Shown here: positions 35,301-49,000 of the stretch, piece after piece
Numbering within the stretch: position 1 is the first letter of the stretch
How the letters are laid out: each line of letters opens with the position of its first letter
From: Bacillus glycinifermentans
Lineage (GTDB): Bacteria > Bacillota > Bacilli > Bacillales > Bacillaceae
Direction: 5' to 3'
Assembly: GCF_001042475.2 (NCBI RefSeq)
Contig: NZ_LECW02000015.1
Span: 124,001 to 188,000, forward strand
Length of the DNA: 64,000 nucleotides
Translations under genes and position numbers: made by a program
The notes under the pieces: generated by a model
The model's database searches: none
Told to the model about the DNA's origin: nothing
The model's input: only the letters and a program-made list of their open reading frames with translations

Positions 35301-38300
35301 GCCCGGCTTTGGGAAGAGGTGCTGAAAAACGGCCCTGTCGGGATCCGTGACCACTTTTTCGAGCGGGGCGGCCATTCGCTGAAAGCGACGGCGCTCGTCT
35401 CCCGTATTGCCAAAGAGTTTGGTGTGCAGGTGCCGCTGAAAGACATCTTCGCCCGTCCGACAGTGGAAGAGCTCGCCGCCGTCATTCAGGAATTAGACGA
35501 AACCCCTTATGCGGCGATTGAACCGGCGGAAAAACAGGATACCTACCCGGTTTCCTCAGCGCAAAAGCGGATGTACGTGCTCCAGCAGCTTGACGAAGGC
35601 GGCACTGGGTACAATATGCCGGCAGTGCTCGAGCTGACAGGCCCGCTTGATCGCGCGCGGCTCGACACGGTTTTCAGGCAGCTGATCCGCCGCCACGAGT
35701 CGCTCAGGACGTCGTTTGAAACCGGCGCAGACGGCGAACCAGTCCAGCGCATCCATGACGAAGTGCCGTTCCGGCTCATGGAGGAGGCATCCGCGGAACA
35801 CTTTGTCCGTCCGTTCCGGCTTCATGAAGCGCCGCTTTTCCGCGCGGCTCTCGTGAAGGAAGCGGAGGAACGCCACCTGTTATTGGTCGACATGCATCAT
35901 ATCATTTCCGACGGGGTGTCGGTGAACACGCTCATCCGCGAGTTTTGTGAGCTGTACGCCAGCCGGACGCTTGACCCGATGCGGATTCAGTATAAAGACT
36001 ATGCCGTATGGCAGCAGGAATTCAAAAAGGGGGAGGCGTACAGGCGCCAGGAGGCCTATTGGCTGAAGCAGCTCGACGGAGAGCTGCCTGTGCTGGAGCT
36101 TCCGGCTGACAACGCCCGCCCGGCCGTGAGGAGCTTTGCGGGTGATACAGTGTCCCGCACGGTTGACGCGAAAACGGCGGCAGGGCTTTACCGGATCGCC
36201 CGGGAAAACGGGTGCACCCTGTACATGGTGCTTCTCGCCGCATTCAACACGCTCCTTGCGCGGCTTGGCGGGCAGGAGGATATCATCGTCGGTTCGCCGA
36301 TCGCCGGCAGGCCGCACAAAGACCTTGAACCTATCCTCGGCATGTTTGTCAACACGCTAGCGATCCGGACGCATCCGACAGAAAACAAACGTTTCAGCGA
36401 TTTTTTAAGGGAAGTGCGTCAAACGACGCTCGCCGCATACGAACATCAGGATTATCCGTTTGAAGAGCTGGTTGAGCGCCTTGGCGTCGTCCGTGATATG
36501 AGCCGAAATCCGCTGTTTGACGTCATGTTCGTTCTACAAAATATGGAACGGGAATCACTGACTCTACATGACTTGCATTTGGTAGCTGCAGCTCATAACA
36601 CCCATAAAGTCTCTAAGTTTGATATGACCCTTTATGCAGCTGAAGAAGATCAAGGGACAATCCGTTTTGATGTTGAATTCAACACAGACATCTACCAGAA
36701 ACAGACGATCAAGAAATGGATTTCCTACTATATTCATATTCTCAATCATGTGATCGAACATCAGAACATTCATCTCGGAGATATCCATGTATTGGATGAA
36801 CACGAGACAAACTCAGTGATTCACAAATTTAATCAGACAAAACAAGACTACCCGAAACACGAAACGATCAGCCGTTTATTTGAACATCAAGCTGCCAAAA
36901 CGCCTCACGCCCCGGCTGTTATACATGATAGACAAACATTGACATACCGGGAACTAAACGAACGGGCCAACAGAATAGCCGCTGTGCTTCGGGCAAATGG
37001 CGTCGGTTCAGAAAGTGTCGTTGCATTATTAACAAATCGCACCCCTGAACTTGCAGTCGGAATTCTCGGTATTTTAAAAGCTGGCGGAGCCTATCTTCCC
37101 ATCGCTGAAGACATGCCGCCGGAACGGTTGGAATGGATGCTGTCTGACAGCAAAGCTGATATTCTTCTCCAATCAGATCAATTAGAATCTCATATTGTTG
37201 GAAAACGGTTATTCATAGAGGACATCCAGCTGAAGGCCGGAATACCCGCCAGCAATCCCGAACAGCGGGGCGGTTCTGACTCTCTCGCTTATGTGATCTA
37301 TACATCCGGATCAACCGGCACGCCAAAAGGCGTAATGGTTGAACAGCGCGGCGTCGTCCGCCTCGTGAAAAATAGCGATATGGCGTTGACGCCTGAAGAC
37401 AGGCTCTTATTGACAGCGTCATTGGGATTTGACGCGATGACATTTGAAATATTCGCACCGCTATTAAACGGCGCTCGTTTATACCTTAGTGATCAAGAAA
37501 CTTATTTAGATTCCGATCATCTCAAGACATTCATCCAGCATAACGGAATCACGACCTTATGGCTGACATCATCGCTATTTAATCAATTATCAGAACAAAA
37601 TGAACGAACATTTTCCGACCTGTCCAGGTTGATTATCGGCGGAGAAGCACTGTCGCCAAACCATGTCAACCGCGTCCGCAACGCAGCGCCAGACCTGCTC
37701 CTATGGAATGGTTACGGCCCAACGGAAAATACAACATTCTCAACCTGCTTCCGGATTGAACAAGAGTATAGCCTTTCAATTCCGATCGGCCGTCCAATCG
37801 CTAATTCAACCGCTTATATTGTTAACAGCCGCGGGACATTGCAGCCCATTGGCGTCATCGGAGAATTATGCGTAGGCGGGGATGGGCTAGCCAGAGGCTA
37901 CTGCGGAAGACCTGAGCTGACGAGAGAAAAATTTGTGGCAAATCCCTTCGCACCTGGTGAACGAATGTATCGGACCGGTGATTTGGCCCGCTGGCTGCCG
38001 GATGGGACAATTGAGTATATCGGACGGATGGACGATCAAGTAAAGATTCGCGGCTATCGGATTGAGCTGGGAGAAGTTGAAGCGGCATTGCGGCAGATCG
38101 ACGGTGTCAAAGAAGCAGCCGTCATCGCGCGAACCGTCTCCTCGGGACATAAAGAACTGCTTGCCTATATGAGCCTGCAAGCGGAAATGAACACCGAAAA
38201 AGTCAGATCTCTTCTTTCTCAACAATTGCCCGGGTTTATGGTCCCGACGCATTTGGTTGAGCTTTCCGCCTTGCCGCTGACACCAAACGGAAAGCTCGAC

Positions 38301-39533
38301 AGAAGAGCGCTGCCTGAACCGGAGATCACAACGATCAACACAGCATATACACCTCCGCGCAATCAGCTGGAGGAACGGCTTGCCGTGATCTGGCAAGAGG
38401 TTCTCGGCGTTGAAAAAGTCGGGATCGAGGATTCGTTTTTTGAGCTGGGAGGCGATTCGATTAAAGCCCTCCAAGTATCTGCGCGTCTTGGCCGTTTTGA
38501 CTTAAAAATCACGGCAAGCGACTTATTCCGCCATCCAACCATCAAAGAAGCCGCACCTCTCATCCGCAAGACTGAGAGGATCATCGATCAGCGGCCGATT
38601 GAAGGAGAAGTTCCTTGGACGCCCGTTCAGCGCTGGTTCCTCGCGCAGCATATCGAAGAGCCGCAGCATTTCAACCAATCTGTCATGCTTCACAGCCCGG
38701 AAGGATTCCAGGAACAGCCGCTTCGAACAGCTTTACAGCATCTTGTTATCCATCATGATGCCCTCCGTATGACAGTCAGCGATGAAGGCGGGCAGCTGAA
38801 ACAAATCAACCGGGGAATTCTTGGCGAACTTTACAGTCTGAACATAGCAGACCTTTCTAAAGCAGCACAATGGGAAAACATGATTGAAGACGCAGTCGCT
38901 GATTTGCAGCGCAGTATCCATTTGCAAAAAGGCCCATTACTAAAAGCAGGCTTGTTCAACACAATGTCGGGAGCTTATTTATTTCTCACCATTCATCATT
39001 TAGTCGTTGACGGGGTGTCGTGGCGGATTTTGCTCGAGGATTTATCGGCAGCATACAGTCAAGCGGCCGCAGGACAACCGGTCCAGCTTCCGCCGAAAAC
39101 GGACTCATACCAATATTTCGCAAACCGGCTTACGGAATACGCAGAGAGCAGCAAAGTCATTCGCGAAGAATCGTACTGGCGTACTGTTGAAGAAGAAAAA
39201 GCCGCTATACTTCCTTGCGAAAAACCGCAAAGCGCTGCGGATAACATTCGGAAAACGGTGAGTTTTTCACTTTCAGAAGAAGACACATACGTTTTAATCC
39301 ACAAGGTCAACAACGCCTACAGCACAGATACCCAGGATATTCTGCTGACGGCAGCATCGTTAGCCCTGTGTGATTGGTTGGGAGAGCGGAAACTGCGCAT
39401 TGCGATGGAAGGACACGGGAGGGAACAGATCCTTCCTGAATTGGATATCAGCCGGACGGTCGGCTGGTTTACCTCAATGTACCCTGTATTGATTGATTTA
39501 CATGCAGCAGAAGGCGAGCTGGGATGGCGGTGA
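32376..39533 (+). CDS. Lipopeptide synthetase subunit 1 (Cs-A-T-C-A-T-E, truncated in E by frameshift), 2385 aa
   Basis: Starter condensation domain (about 1-440, HHIIMDG near 135) whose opening [13 protein letters not shown] matches the fatty-acyl-accepting FenC/PpsA start. A1 (about 460-960): residues D-A-W-H-F-G-G-I-D fit the fengycin Glu code. T1 GGHSL near 998. A normal LCL C domain follows (HHIISDG near 1173). A2 (about 1500-1990): D-A-F-W-I-G-G-T-F is the Val code of FenE module 2. T2 GGDSI near 2025. E domain begins about 2070 (HHLVVDG near 2207, EGHGRE near 2345) but the frame stops after 2385. It predicts acyl-Glu-D-Val. The A1-T1-C2 block is visibly more GC-rich than its flanks. 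Start TTG with GGAGGG. Confidence 0.85.
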   Translation: MVDKTYALTHAQRRVWFTELLDPGTSICNLAACVKFRGEIDPEILQRALDFSFSRNVSLQLQLTEGNGPEPELYLAEHRPVSLEIIDFTNSGIDERDKWIEAQTYIPFKLFHSPLYQAFLLKISKEEVWLYAKFHHIIMDGISLNLLGNQLIDIYQKIMRDEPLPEHDGPSYLTYMEKEQQYLQSSRFEKDRLFWTEKFDSIPEHPTLTEHSPGKRQSTAASRDTITLSHSLEKSIRRFCEHHQVSILSLFMASLYILISRLTSKKDIAIGTYYGNRGSRLEKDMLGMFVSTLPVRMMTDPDSDFISFVHSVGKEQLSVMRHQKYPYNLLVNQLRHAHHDLQNLIGISMQYQPLQWKQADGFDYETALYFSGHTANELSVSIKERIDTGMIQLNFDYQTALFTQYEVKRIQTHLLTIVEKAIADPKQLIRNIDMVDSKEKDKILFTFNKTETLEPLAPTLHALFTRRAALSPHLPALRFSGGIITYGELDQYTNRLAIQLKKKGAEEGSVIGVLAERSPEMVISVLAVLKAGGAYVPLDPAYPEERLGFMLHDSGAKLLIVQPGLSVPGFSGETMEVDLAALTEETSETEPLSVDIDGGSLAYIIYTSGSTGRPKGVAVEHRQAVAFLSGMQEQFPLSEDDVIVLKSSFSFDASIWQLFWWAIPGASVYLLPPGWEKDPALMAETFTAEGVTTAHFIPAMVNSFLERLEMETEEKRTSLSNTLKRVFAGGEALAPQTAARFARLLPETALIHGYGPTEATIDAAFHVYDARKDSERTRLPIGKPVPGARLYVLDDQRAVQPVGVAGELYIAGSGVSRGYVNRPELTEERFLDDPFYPGERMYRTGDLARWLPDGHVEWLGRLDSQVKIRGYRIEPGEIEAAIRHIEGVREAAVAARTENGETGLVAYIEGQNQQTVRTELAKRLPAYMMPSHVIEMKQWPVTPSGKLDRKALPAPDGAADRGAYASPRNMTEMKLARLWEEVLKNGPVGIRDHFFERGGHSLKATALVSRIAKEFGVQVPLKDIFARPTVEELAAVIQELDETPYAAIEPAEKQDTYPVSSAQKRMYVLQQLDEGGTGYNMPAVLELTGPLDRARLDTVFRQLIRRHESLRTSFETGADGEPVQRIHDEVPFRLMEEASAEHFVRPFRLHEAPLFRAALVKEAEERHLLLVDMHHIISDGVSVNTLIREFCELYASRTLDPMRIQYKDYAVWQQEFKKGEAYRRQEAYWLKQLDGELPVLELPADNARPAVRSFAGDTVSRTVDAKTAAGLYRIARENGCTLYMVLLAAFNTLLARLGGQEDIIVGSPIAGRPHKDLEPILGMFVNTLAIRTHPTENKRFSDFLREVRQTTLAAYEHQDYPFEELVERLGVVRDMSRNPLFDVMFVLQNMERESLTLHDLHLVAAAHNTHKVSKFDMTLYAAEEDQGTIRFDVEFNTDIYQKQTIKKWISYYIHILNHVIEHQNIHLGDIHVLDEHETNSVIHKFNQTKQDYPKHETISRLFEHQAAKTPHAPAVIHDRQTLTYRELNERANRIAAVLRANGVGSESVVALLTNRTPELAVGILGILKAGGAYLPIAEDMPPERLEWMLSDSKADILLQSDQLESHIVGKRLFIEDIQLKAGIPASNPEQRGGSDSLAYVIYTSGSTGTPKGVMVEQRGVVRLVKNSDMALTPEDRLLLTASLGFDAMTFEIFAPLLNGARLYLSDQETYLDSDHLKTFIQHNGITTLWLTSSLFNQLSEQNERTFSDLSRLIIGGEALSPNHVNRVRNAAPDLLLWNGYGPTENTTFSTCFRIEQEYSLSIPIGRPIANSTAYIVNSRGTLQPIGVIGELCVGGDGLARGYCGRPELTREKFVANPFAPGERMYRTGDLARWLPDGTIEYIGRMDDQVKIRGYRIELGEVEAALRQIDGVKEAAVIARTVSSGHKELLAYMSLQAEMNTEKVRSLLSQQLPGFMVPTHLVELSALPLTPNGKLDRRALPEPEITTINTAYTPPRNQLEERLAVIWQEVLGVEKVGIEDSFFELGGDSIKALQVSARLGRFDLKITASDLFRHPTIKEAAPLIRKTERIIDQRPIEGEVPWTPVQRWFLAQHIEEPQHFNQSVMLHSPEGFQEQPLRTALQHLVIHHDALRMTVSDEGGQLKQINRGILGELYSLNIADLSKAAQWENMIEDAVADLQRSIHLQKGPLLKAGLFNTMSGAYLFLTIHHLVVDGVSWRILLEDLSAAYSQAAAGQPVQLPPKTDSYQYFANRLTEYAESSKVIREESYWRTVEEEKAAILPCEKPQSAADNIRKTVSFSLSEEDTYVLIHKVNNAYSTDTQDILLTAASLALCDWLGERKLRIAMEGHGREQILPELDISRTVGWFTSMYPVLIDLHAAEGELGWR

Positions 39534-40000
39534 AAACCGTCAAAGATATGCTCAACAGAATACCTGACAAAGGAATTGGGTACGGTGTTTTGAAATATTT
39601 AACAACTCCTGAACGGAAAACGATCCAGTTTGGCAAACCGCCTGAGATTGGCTTTAACTATTTAGGACAATTCAATGATACAGAACGACAACAAATGTTC
39701 AGCTTATCAGGGCTTGCGAGCGGGAAAGACATCACCCCCACATGGCAGCGCGAGCAAACGCTGGACATGAGCGCCATGGTAAGGCAAAATCAGCTGTATT
39801 TTCATTTGAGCTATCCGCCAAGCCGCTTCCAAACAACAACAATGAAACAGCTGTTGCATGCGTTGAAACAATATTTGCACCAAATCATCAAACATTGCAC
39901 CGGGAAACAAGAAACAGAAAAAACAGTCAGCGATTTTAGCAGCAAATCGTTAACAGCGGAAGATTTGGACAATATTGCGAGCTTTGTCGAAGAACTGTAG
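39524..40000 (+). CDS. C-terminal part of the subunit 1 epimerization domain plus docking tail, 158 aa (frameshift product)
   Basis: The frame continues the interrupted E domain without loss of residues: [19 protein letters not shown], then FNYLGQF, and a C-terminal docking helix ([16 protein letters not shown]) of the COM-donor kind. It overlaps the upstream frame by 10 bases. One extra G in the GGG at 39521-39523 would fuse the two frames as ELGMAVKTV. As sequenced, this piece would need reinitiation at ATG 39524, for which only a weak AAGGCGAG is present. It may be a real mutation or a sequencing error. Confidence 0.85.
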   Translation: MAVKTVKDMLNRIPDKGIGYGVLKYLTTPERKTIQFGKPPEIGFNYLGQFNDTERQQMFSLSGLASGKDITPTWQREQTLDMSAMVRQNQLYFHLSYPPSRFQTTTMKQLLHALKQYLHQIIKHCTGKQETEKTVSDFSSKSLTAEDLDNIASFVEEL

Positions 40001-40021
40001 AAACGGAGGCAGGGATAAAAT

Positions 40022-43000
40022 ATGACAAAAAAGCATGAGATTCAGGATATTTATCCGCTTTCTTATATGCAGGAAGGCATGCTATTTCACACCCTTCTCG
40101 AAAAGGACTCACAGGCATACGTCGAACAGGCCTCATTTTCAATGACAGGAAAGGTTGACACAGAAATTTTTCAGAAAAGCATTGCTGTTCTTTGTGCCCG
40201 GCACGATATTTTCAGAACGATTTTTGTCAGCCAAAATGTATCCGTTCCACAGCAGGTCGTCTTAAAAGAACGGACGATCACCGTAGAAGAAAAAGATCTG
40301 ATTCATTTGGACCGATCCGGCCAGCTCGCATTTATCGATGACGTCAAAAAAACAGACAGAGCCAAAGGGTTTCATCTGCAAAAAGATGGACTAATGCGCG
40401 TCATCCTTCTCAAAACGGGTGAACGCGAATTTACATGCATATGGAGCTTCCATCACATCATAATGGACGGCTGGTGCCTCGGGATTGTCCTGAAGGAGTT
40501 TTTCCATATATACGCTTCCCTTTTGCGCCAAACGCCATTAAAGCTTGAGCCTGCTGTTCCATACGGGACTTATATTCAATGGCTGATGGAGCAGGAGAAA
40601 GATGCAGCCGCCCGATACTGGGATTGTTATCTTGAAGGATTTGACCAGCAGAGCGGGCTGCCGAAGCAAAAAACAGCGGGCGCCAAAAACAGTCAAGAAG
40701 AAGTCACCTTTTCCCTTTCAAAAACAGATACAGCCAAGCTGAAAGAGCTGGCCGCAAAGGAAGAGGTCACACTGAGCACCATTTTTCACACGCTTTGGGG
40801 AATTTTGCTTCAAGCTTATAACCAGACGGATGATGCGGTTTTCGGTTCGGTTATTTCCGGAAGGCCGTCTGAAATTGCAGGGATAGAGCGGATGATCGGC
40901 CTTTTCATTAACACGGTGCCGGTGCGGATTACCGGAACAAAAACCCCTTTTGTGAAACTGATCAAACAAGTGCAAAAAGATGCGCTCAATGGGCAGCCGT
41001 ACAGCTACCACCCGCTCTATGAGATACAGGCGGGATCTGCCGTCAAACAAGGCTTAATCGACCATATTCTTGTTTTTGAAAATTATCCTGTCGAAAAAGA
41101 AATCGCACTGCTGAACAACGGACAAGATGCAGAGGATCTGTTTCACATTCATGATTTCAACATGGAAGACGAGACCAACTACAGCTTTTATCTAATGGTG
41201 GCACCAGGTGAAGACATACATCTCAAAATGAGATTTGATTCCGGTATCCATGAACGTTCTTTCATCGAAAGTGTCAAAGGCCACTTGCAGCATATTATCG
41301 CACAAGTGCTGCAAAATCCGAATTTGACCCCGGAGGAATTGACGATCACAACACCACAGGAACAAGAAGATCTGCTCAGCACGTTGAAAATAGAGACAAA
41401 GCAGCGCGAATATGAAACGATTCAGTCTATGTTCGAACGTCAGGCGGCACAATCGCCTGATGAAAAAGCAATTCACTATGAAGGGCAGTCCATCACCTAT
41501 AAAGAGCTGAATGAAACGGCCAACAAACTTGCGCGCATTCTCCGTAAACGGGGTGTCAAACGCCAGGAGCCGGTGGCGATCATTGTCGAACGATCTCCGG
41601 CTTTAGCGGCGGGAGTCCTCGGCATAATAAAAGCGGGTGCGGCTTTTGTTCCGATTGACCTGAGCCATCCCGTCGAACGCATTCGCTATTGTATAGAAAA
41701 CAGCGGCTGTCAGCACATTGTATCGCAGCGTCATTTGGCGGCTGTTGTAAAGTCAGTCGAAACAGAGCAATGTGTGACATTCATGGAAGAAGCAGTTGCG
41801 GAAAGAGACGGAAGCAATGTTGAGACAGTAAACACAGCGGAGGATTTGCTTTACATCATGTATACATCTGGAACAACGGGGAAACCGAAGGGTGTTTTAT
41901 TTGAACATCGAAATATGGCCAATTTGCTTGATGACCAATTTGAAAACGCATGTATTGATTTCAAAACAAATGTGCTCCAGTATGCATCTTGTGCGTTTGA
42001 CGTCTGCTACCAAGAACTGTTTACAACCTTGCTTAGCGGCGGCACGCTTTGCATCGTGCCTGAATCAATCAAGCGCGACCCAGCTCAGTTGTTTTTGTTG
42101 ATCAATGCGCAGCAAATAGAAGTCGTCTTTTTCCCGACGGCTTTTGTGAAAATGCTTTTTAACGAGGAACACTATGCGAACAATTTTCCAAACTGTGTGA
42201 AGCATGTCATTACAGCGGGAGAGCAATTGACGGTCTCTCACATTTTTAAGACATTGCTAAAGCGGAACAGAATACGCTTGCATAATCATTACGGGCCGGC
42301 AGAAACCCATGTCGTCTCGACAAGCACCATTCATCCTGAGGGCGACATTCCGGATTCTCCGCCGATCGGTAAACCGATCAGCCATAACGCCATGTATATC
42401 CTTGACAAAAACAAACGGCTTCAGCCTCGCGGTGTAGCGGGTGAGCTTTATATATCCGGCGCGAGCGTCGGGAGAGGATATGTCAACAATCCAGCCTTGA
42501 CAAAACAGAAGTTTTTGCCCGATCCGTTTAGAGCGGGAGCCGTCATGTATCGAACAGGAGATATAGCAAGGCTTCGCACAGACGGACAAATGGACTATAT
42601 CGGCCGGACTGATGATCAAGTGAAAATCAGGGGCTACCGGGTCGAACCGAAGGAAATTGAGGTGACATTGGCGAATCATCCTGCCGTTAAGGAAGCGGTT
42701 GTCCTGGTTCAAAAAGACAGTGAAGGGGAACATGAATTGTGCGCATACTACAGCACGCGAAAACCTATCGATCCTTCTGCATTGCGTCACGATTTGGCCG
42801 ACGTCATCCCCGACTACATGATGCCAGTAAAATGGACTGCTGTGCCAGCGATTCCGCTTACCGTAAATGGAAAAGTCGACAAAAGCGCCCTCCCAGAACC
42901 AACATCATCCGCTTCACATCAGTCATACGCCGCACCGCGCAATTTGAACGAACTCAAGCTTTCGCAGCTTTGGGAAGATGTATTGAAAAGGGGCCCGGTC

Positions 43001-46000
43001 GGCATTCGCGACAACTTTTTTGAACTGGGGGGCCATTCTTTAAAAGCAACATCGCTCATCTCTCGCATCGCCAAAGAATGGAACGTTCAGATTCCATTAA
43101 GAGATGTCTTTGCCCATCCGACCGTGGAAGGGTTGGCAACTGTCATCAGTGAAGCGGAGGAAAACCCGTTTGCCTCGATTCAGCAAGTACAGACGAAGGA
43201 GACATATCCGGTTTCTTCCGCACAAAAACGGATGTATGTTCTGCACCAGCTTGATAGCGGTGGAATCAGCTACAACATTCCGGCCGTTTTGGAGCTGACA
43301 GGCGAGTTCGATCGGCATCGGGTGGAAGCTGTATTTCGAGAACTGATCCGCCGCCATGAGCCCCTTAGGACATCATTCGAAACAGGAGAAGACGGCGAGC
43401 CGGTGCAGCGGATTCATGAAAAGGTGCCATTTGAATTTCTAAGCGAATCTTCATCTGAATCATTTATCCGGCCGTTTGATCTTGGAAAGGCTCCGCTTTT
43501 CAGGGCAGGCTTTGTGACAGTTGAAAAAGGACGGTATCTGCTTTTAGTGGACATGCACCATATTATTTCAGACGGTGTCTCCATCCATTTGCTCATGCGG
43601 GAATTCAGCGAGCTGTATAAAGGACATGAACCGGCCCCGTTACGCATTCAATACAAAGACTATGCCGCATGGCAAGAAACATTCAAAACAAGCGACATAT
43701 ACAAGCGGCAAGAATCGTATTGGCTCAAACAACTGGCCGGGGAGCTGCCAGTGCTCGAATTGCCGACGGACAAACCGCGTCCCGCGGCAAAAAGCTTTGC
43801 AGGTGACAGGGTTCCGTTTGTGATCAGTCGAGAGCTTACATCACGTTTACAACAGCTCGCAGGAGAAAACAGGTGCACACTGTATATGACGCTTCTTGGG
43901 ATATACACCGTTTTATTGTCACGGCTAAGCGGGCAGGAAGATATCATCGTCGGTTCGCCGATCGCTGGCAGACCGCATGCTGATCTTGAATCCGTGCTCG
44001 GAATGTTTGTGAATACACTGGCTCTGCGAACACGTCCGGTGAGCGGAATATCTTTCAAACAATATTTGCAGGACATTCGAGAAACAGCACTAGAAGCCTA
44101 TGAACATCAGGATTATCCGTTAGAGGAGCTGGTTGACCGTCTCGGTGTTCAGCGGGAGATGAGCAGAAACCCGCTCTTTGACACAACGTTTGCGCTGCAA
44201 AATATGGAGCGGCAACAATTGTCGATGGAGGGGCTTGAGCTTCGGCAGAAAGATATCAGCCACCCGGTTTCTAAATTCGACCTGTCACTGTACATGGCCG
44301 AAAGCGGCGGACAATTATACTGTCAGTTTGAATACAGTACAGATTTGTTTGAACGGGAAACGATTCAAAGATGGGCCGATTTTTTTAAAACTCTGGCCAA
44401 AAACGCTGCACATCATCCTGAGCTGGAGCTGGACCATTTGTCCATACTTTCGAAAGAGGAAGAAACCGCACTTCTGCAAAACTTCAGCCCGATGAAAAAA
44501 ATCGATTTCCCACTGGATCAGTTGCTTCATGATCAGCTCGAGCAGCAGGCGGAAAAGACGCCTGATCGCCCGGCCGTTTTGGCGGATGGCATCTCTATCA
44601 CTTATAAAGAACTGAATGAACGAGCCAATCAAATCGCTTGGAAGCTGATAGACCGCGGTATTCAACAGGAAGATGTGATTGCCATAATGGGGAGACGTTC
44701 ACCAGAGATGCTGATCGGGATTTATGGCATTTTAAAAGCGGGAGCTGCTTATTTGCCGATCGACCCGGACTATCCAAAGGAACGGATCCGTTTTTTAATG
44801 AGGGACAGCGGCGCAAAGATCCTGCTTGCGTCATCTGATCTTGCCGAAGCATCGATGTTTGAGGGAACCATTTTACCGCTCGATGACAGCTGTAAAAGCC
44901 ACAGGGAAGCGGTATCCAATCCGAATTTGCCGGTGCCGCCCGATGCCTTAGCCTATATCATCTATACATCCGGCTCAACGGGACGCCCAAAAGGCGTGCA
45001 GGTTGAACACCGTTCCGCGGTCAACTTTTTATATTCGCTGCAAACCCGCTACTCCCTTATCGACTCGGACATCATTCTGCATAAAACGTCTTACTCATTT
45101 GATGCTTCAATATGGGAGCTGTTCTGGTGGCCGTTTGCTGGGGCTTCTGTCTATCTGCTTCCTCAAGGAGGGGAAAAAGATCCTGAAATCATCTTGAAAG
45201 CGCTGGAGGAAAAGCGAATGACAGCGGCTCATTTTGTCCCTTCTATGCTTCACTCATTCTTGGAATATATCAATAATAGAAATAAACCGGCCAACATCAG
45301 ACATTTAAAAAGAGTTTTTGCAGGCGGCGAGCAGCTGGGGGCGCACCTCGTCTCCCGTTTTCATGAGCTTCTTCCGGGGACGGAATTGACAAATTCCTAT
45401 GGGCCGACGGAAGCGACGGTAGAAGCGGCATACTTTGACGTCCCTAAAAGGAAAGTGCTTCACCATGTCCCGATCGGCCGTTCAGGACACAATATGAGAC
45501 TGTATATTTTAAATAAAAAGCGGCAGCTCCTGCCGTTCGGCTGCCGAGGAGAACTCTATATCGCAGGAGCGGGTGTCGCAAGGGGCTACTTGAATCGTCC
45601 GGAGCTGACAGAAGAACGGTTTCTCGATGATCCGTTTTATCCAGGGGAACGCATGTATCAAACAGGAGATCTGGCGAGGTGGCTTCCGGATGGCACCGTT
45701 GAATGGCTGGGCCGCACGGACGGCCAAGTGAAAATCCGCGGCTACCGAATCGAACCGGGAGAAGTCGAAGCGGCGCTTCGACAGATCGACGGTGTGCGGG
45801 AAGCGGCGGTTGTTGCCCGGTCAGAAGGTGCTGAAACCGAGCTTTACGCCTATATTGAAGGTCAAGATCAACAGACCGTGCGGATGGAGCTGACCGAGCG
45901 TCTGCCGGCCTATATGATGCCTTCATCCTTTATCGAGATGAAAGAGTGGCCTGTCACACCGAGCGGAAAGCTTGACCGCAAAGCGCTGCCCGCTCCTCGT

Positions 46001-49000
46001 GAAGCGGCTGGGCGCCGCGCTTACACCGCACCGCGAAACATCACGGAAATGAAGCTTGCCAAGCTTTGGGAAGAGGTGCTGAAAAACGGTCCTATCGGCA
46101 TTCACGATCACTTTTTCGAACGGGGAGGCCATTCGCTGAAGGCGACAGCGCTCGTCTCCCGCATCGCCAAGGTGTTTGGCGTGCAGGTGCCGCTGAAAGA
46201 GATCTTCGCCAGGCCGACACTGGAAGAGCTCGCAGCCGTCATTCAGGAATTGGATGAGAGCCCTTATGCAGCGATTGAACCGGCGGAAAAGCAGAACACA
46301 TATCCGGTGTCCTCGGCACAAAAGCGGATGTATGTGCTCCAGCAGCTGGAAGACGGCGGTGTCGGCTACAATATGCCGGCGGCGCTTAAGCTGACAGGAC
46401 CGCTCGACCGCGCGCGGCTTAATGCGGTTTTTCGAGAGCTGATCAGGCGCCACGAATCACTCAGGACCTCCTTTGAAACAGGCGCAGACGGCGAGCCTGT
46501 CCAGCGTATCCATGACGATGTTCCGTTTCAGCTCATAGAGGAGGAGTCGGCTGAAGACTTTGTCCGTCCGTTCAAGCTTCAAGAAGCGCCGCTTTTCCGT
46601 GCCGGTCTTGTGGAGGAAGCGGAGGAGCGCCACCTGTTATTGGTGGACATGCATCACATTATTTCAGACGGGGTGTCCGTGAACACGCTCATCCGCGAGT
46701 TCTGTGAGCTGTACGCCAACCGGACGCTGGCCCCGCTGCGGATTCAATATAAAGACTACGCCGTCTGGCAGCAGGCATTCAAACAAGAGGAGAGGTATCA
46801 AAGCGAGGAGGCCTATTGGCTGAAGCAGCTCGACGGAGAGCTGCCGGTGCTGGAGCTTCCGGCTGACAACGCCCGTCCGGCGGTGCGGAGCTTTGCCGGG
46901 GATCATGTGTCCTTTTCACTTGATGCGGACACTTCAGCAGGCCTTTACGAGATCGCCCGCGAGAACGGCTGTACCCTTTATATGGTTCTTCTTGCCGCCT
47001 ACAGCACACTCCTTGCCCGTCTCAGCGGACAGGAAGACATCGTCATCGGTTCGCCGATCGCCGGGCGGCCGCACAAAGACTTAGAGCCTGTTATCGGCAT
47101 GTTTGTCAACACATTGGCAATCAGAACGCATCCGACAGAAAATAAACGTTTCAGCGATTTCTTAAGGGAGGTCCGCCAAACGGCGCTTGAGGCATTCGAA
47201 CATCAGGATTATCCGTTTGAGGAGCTTGTCGACCGGCTCGACGTCGTTCGTGATATGAGCCGTAATCCGCTGTTTGACGCGATGCTTGTCGTACAAAATA
47301 TGGAACATCAAGAGCTTTTCCTGGATGGTTTGCATATTCAGCCTGCCGATATGTCTCAGACCGTGTCGAAGTTTGATCTGACACTGCAAGTTTCAGAAGG
47401 GGATGAACGCATACATTTTCGATTTGAATATGCATCATCCTTGTTTAAACAAGAAACGATCGAACGCTGGACATCTCATTTCATGACAATGCTTCAGCAT
47501 ATTGTCCATGCGCCGCAGACAGCGCTGCAGGCGATCAGCATGCTGACAGCTAAAGAACAACAGCTGCTGAAGACAAATTTCAACAGGATGCCGGAACAAC
47601 ATCGCCCTAACATAACCGTTCACGAATTATTCGCCCGCCAGGCAGCAAAATCGCCGAGTGCAACTGCACTCATCACTCGTGAAGGGGTGCTCACATATCA
47701 AGAATTAGATGAATGGTCAAACAAAATAGCGAGAACATTGCAAGATCGCGGAATTGGTCCGGATATCGCTGTGGGTATTATGATTCCCAAATCAACAGGC
47801 TTGATCGCAGCCGTTCTCGGAACCTGGAAAGCAGGGGGCGCCTATGTCCCGATTGATCTTGGATATCCGGACGAGCGCAAACAATATGTATTAGCCGACA
47901 GCGGAGCAAAACTGCTGATCACCGATAAAAAGGCAATTCATCAAGTACCTGATGGTTTTAAAGGCGAAGTGCTTCTGATTGAAGATGTACGGGAACAGGA
48001 CACCGCACCTATTCTATCTGCTTCTGGACCTGATGATTTGGCCTATATCATTTATACATCAGGTACGACGGGCAAGCCAAAAGGCGTCATGGTGGAACAC
48101 AGAGGAGTCGCTTATACAGTTCAGTGGCGCAGTGCTTTTTATGAATTTCATGATCAGGATATCGTACTTCAGCTTTCCTCATTTTCCTTTGACGCATTTG
48201 TCACAAGTATGTTTGCACCGCTTATATCAGGAGTGCAAACCGTTATCCCGGCTGAAGAAGAAGCGAAAGACATTCTCGCTATTAAACAATACCTGGCCCA
48301 TTACGGCATTACGCATATGAATCTCGTTCCGATTCTGTACCGGACACTGCTTGACGTATTGCAGCCGGAAGATGTGCAAACACTGCGGCTTGTCACATTA
48401 GGGGGCGAAGCGATTGAACGGAATTTGCTGGAGCGCAGTTTCTCGCTCCGCCCTGACATAGAAATTTCCAATGAATACGGACCGACAGAAAGCAGCATCA
48501 CGGCCACGGCGGCCAGAAGATTAAAACGACAGGAAAACGTCACGATCGGCCGGCCGATTGCTTATACAAATGTTTATATTTTAAAAGGAGATCACTTGCA
48601 GCCTATCGGTGTCACCGGAGAACTTTGCATTACAGGACCGGGGCTTGCAAGAGGTTATATCAATCTTCCTGAGCAAACGGCTCAAGCTTTCGTTCAAGAT
48701 CCGTTCCATCCAGATCAGCGCATGTATCGGACGGGTGATTTGGCGAAATGGCTGCCGGACGGCACATTGCAGTATGTCGGCAGGATGGATGAACAAGTCA
48801 AAATCAGAGGCCACCGGATAGAGATAAAAGAAGTCGAAGCGGCACTCTCCGGCCTTGCGGGAGTAAAAGAAGCGGCAGTGGTGGATTCCGTTACCGCAGC
48901 GGGTCATAAGGAACTGTGCGCTTATCTCGTTGTTGAAAACGGCACAGATTGTGGCATGGTGCAGAGAGCGTTGGCAAAAAAAGTGCCGGCTTACATGGTT

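Noticed and set aside
34624-35375. Long minus-strand open frames inside the synthetase genes
   Set aside because: They are shadows of the GC-rich coding strand, with arginine/proline-rich translations and no ribosome sites.
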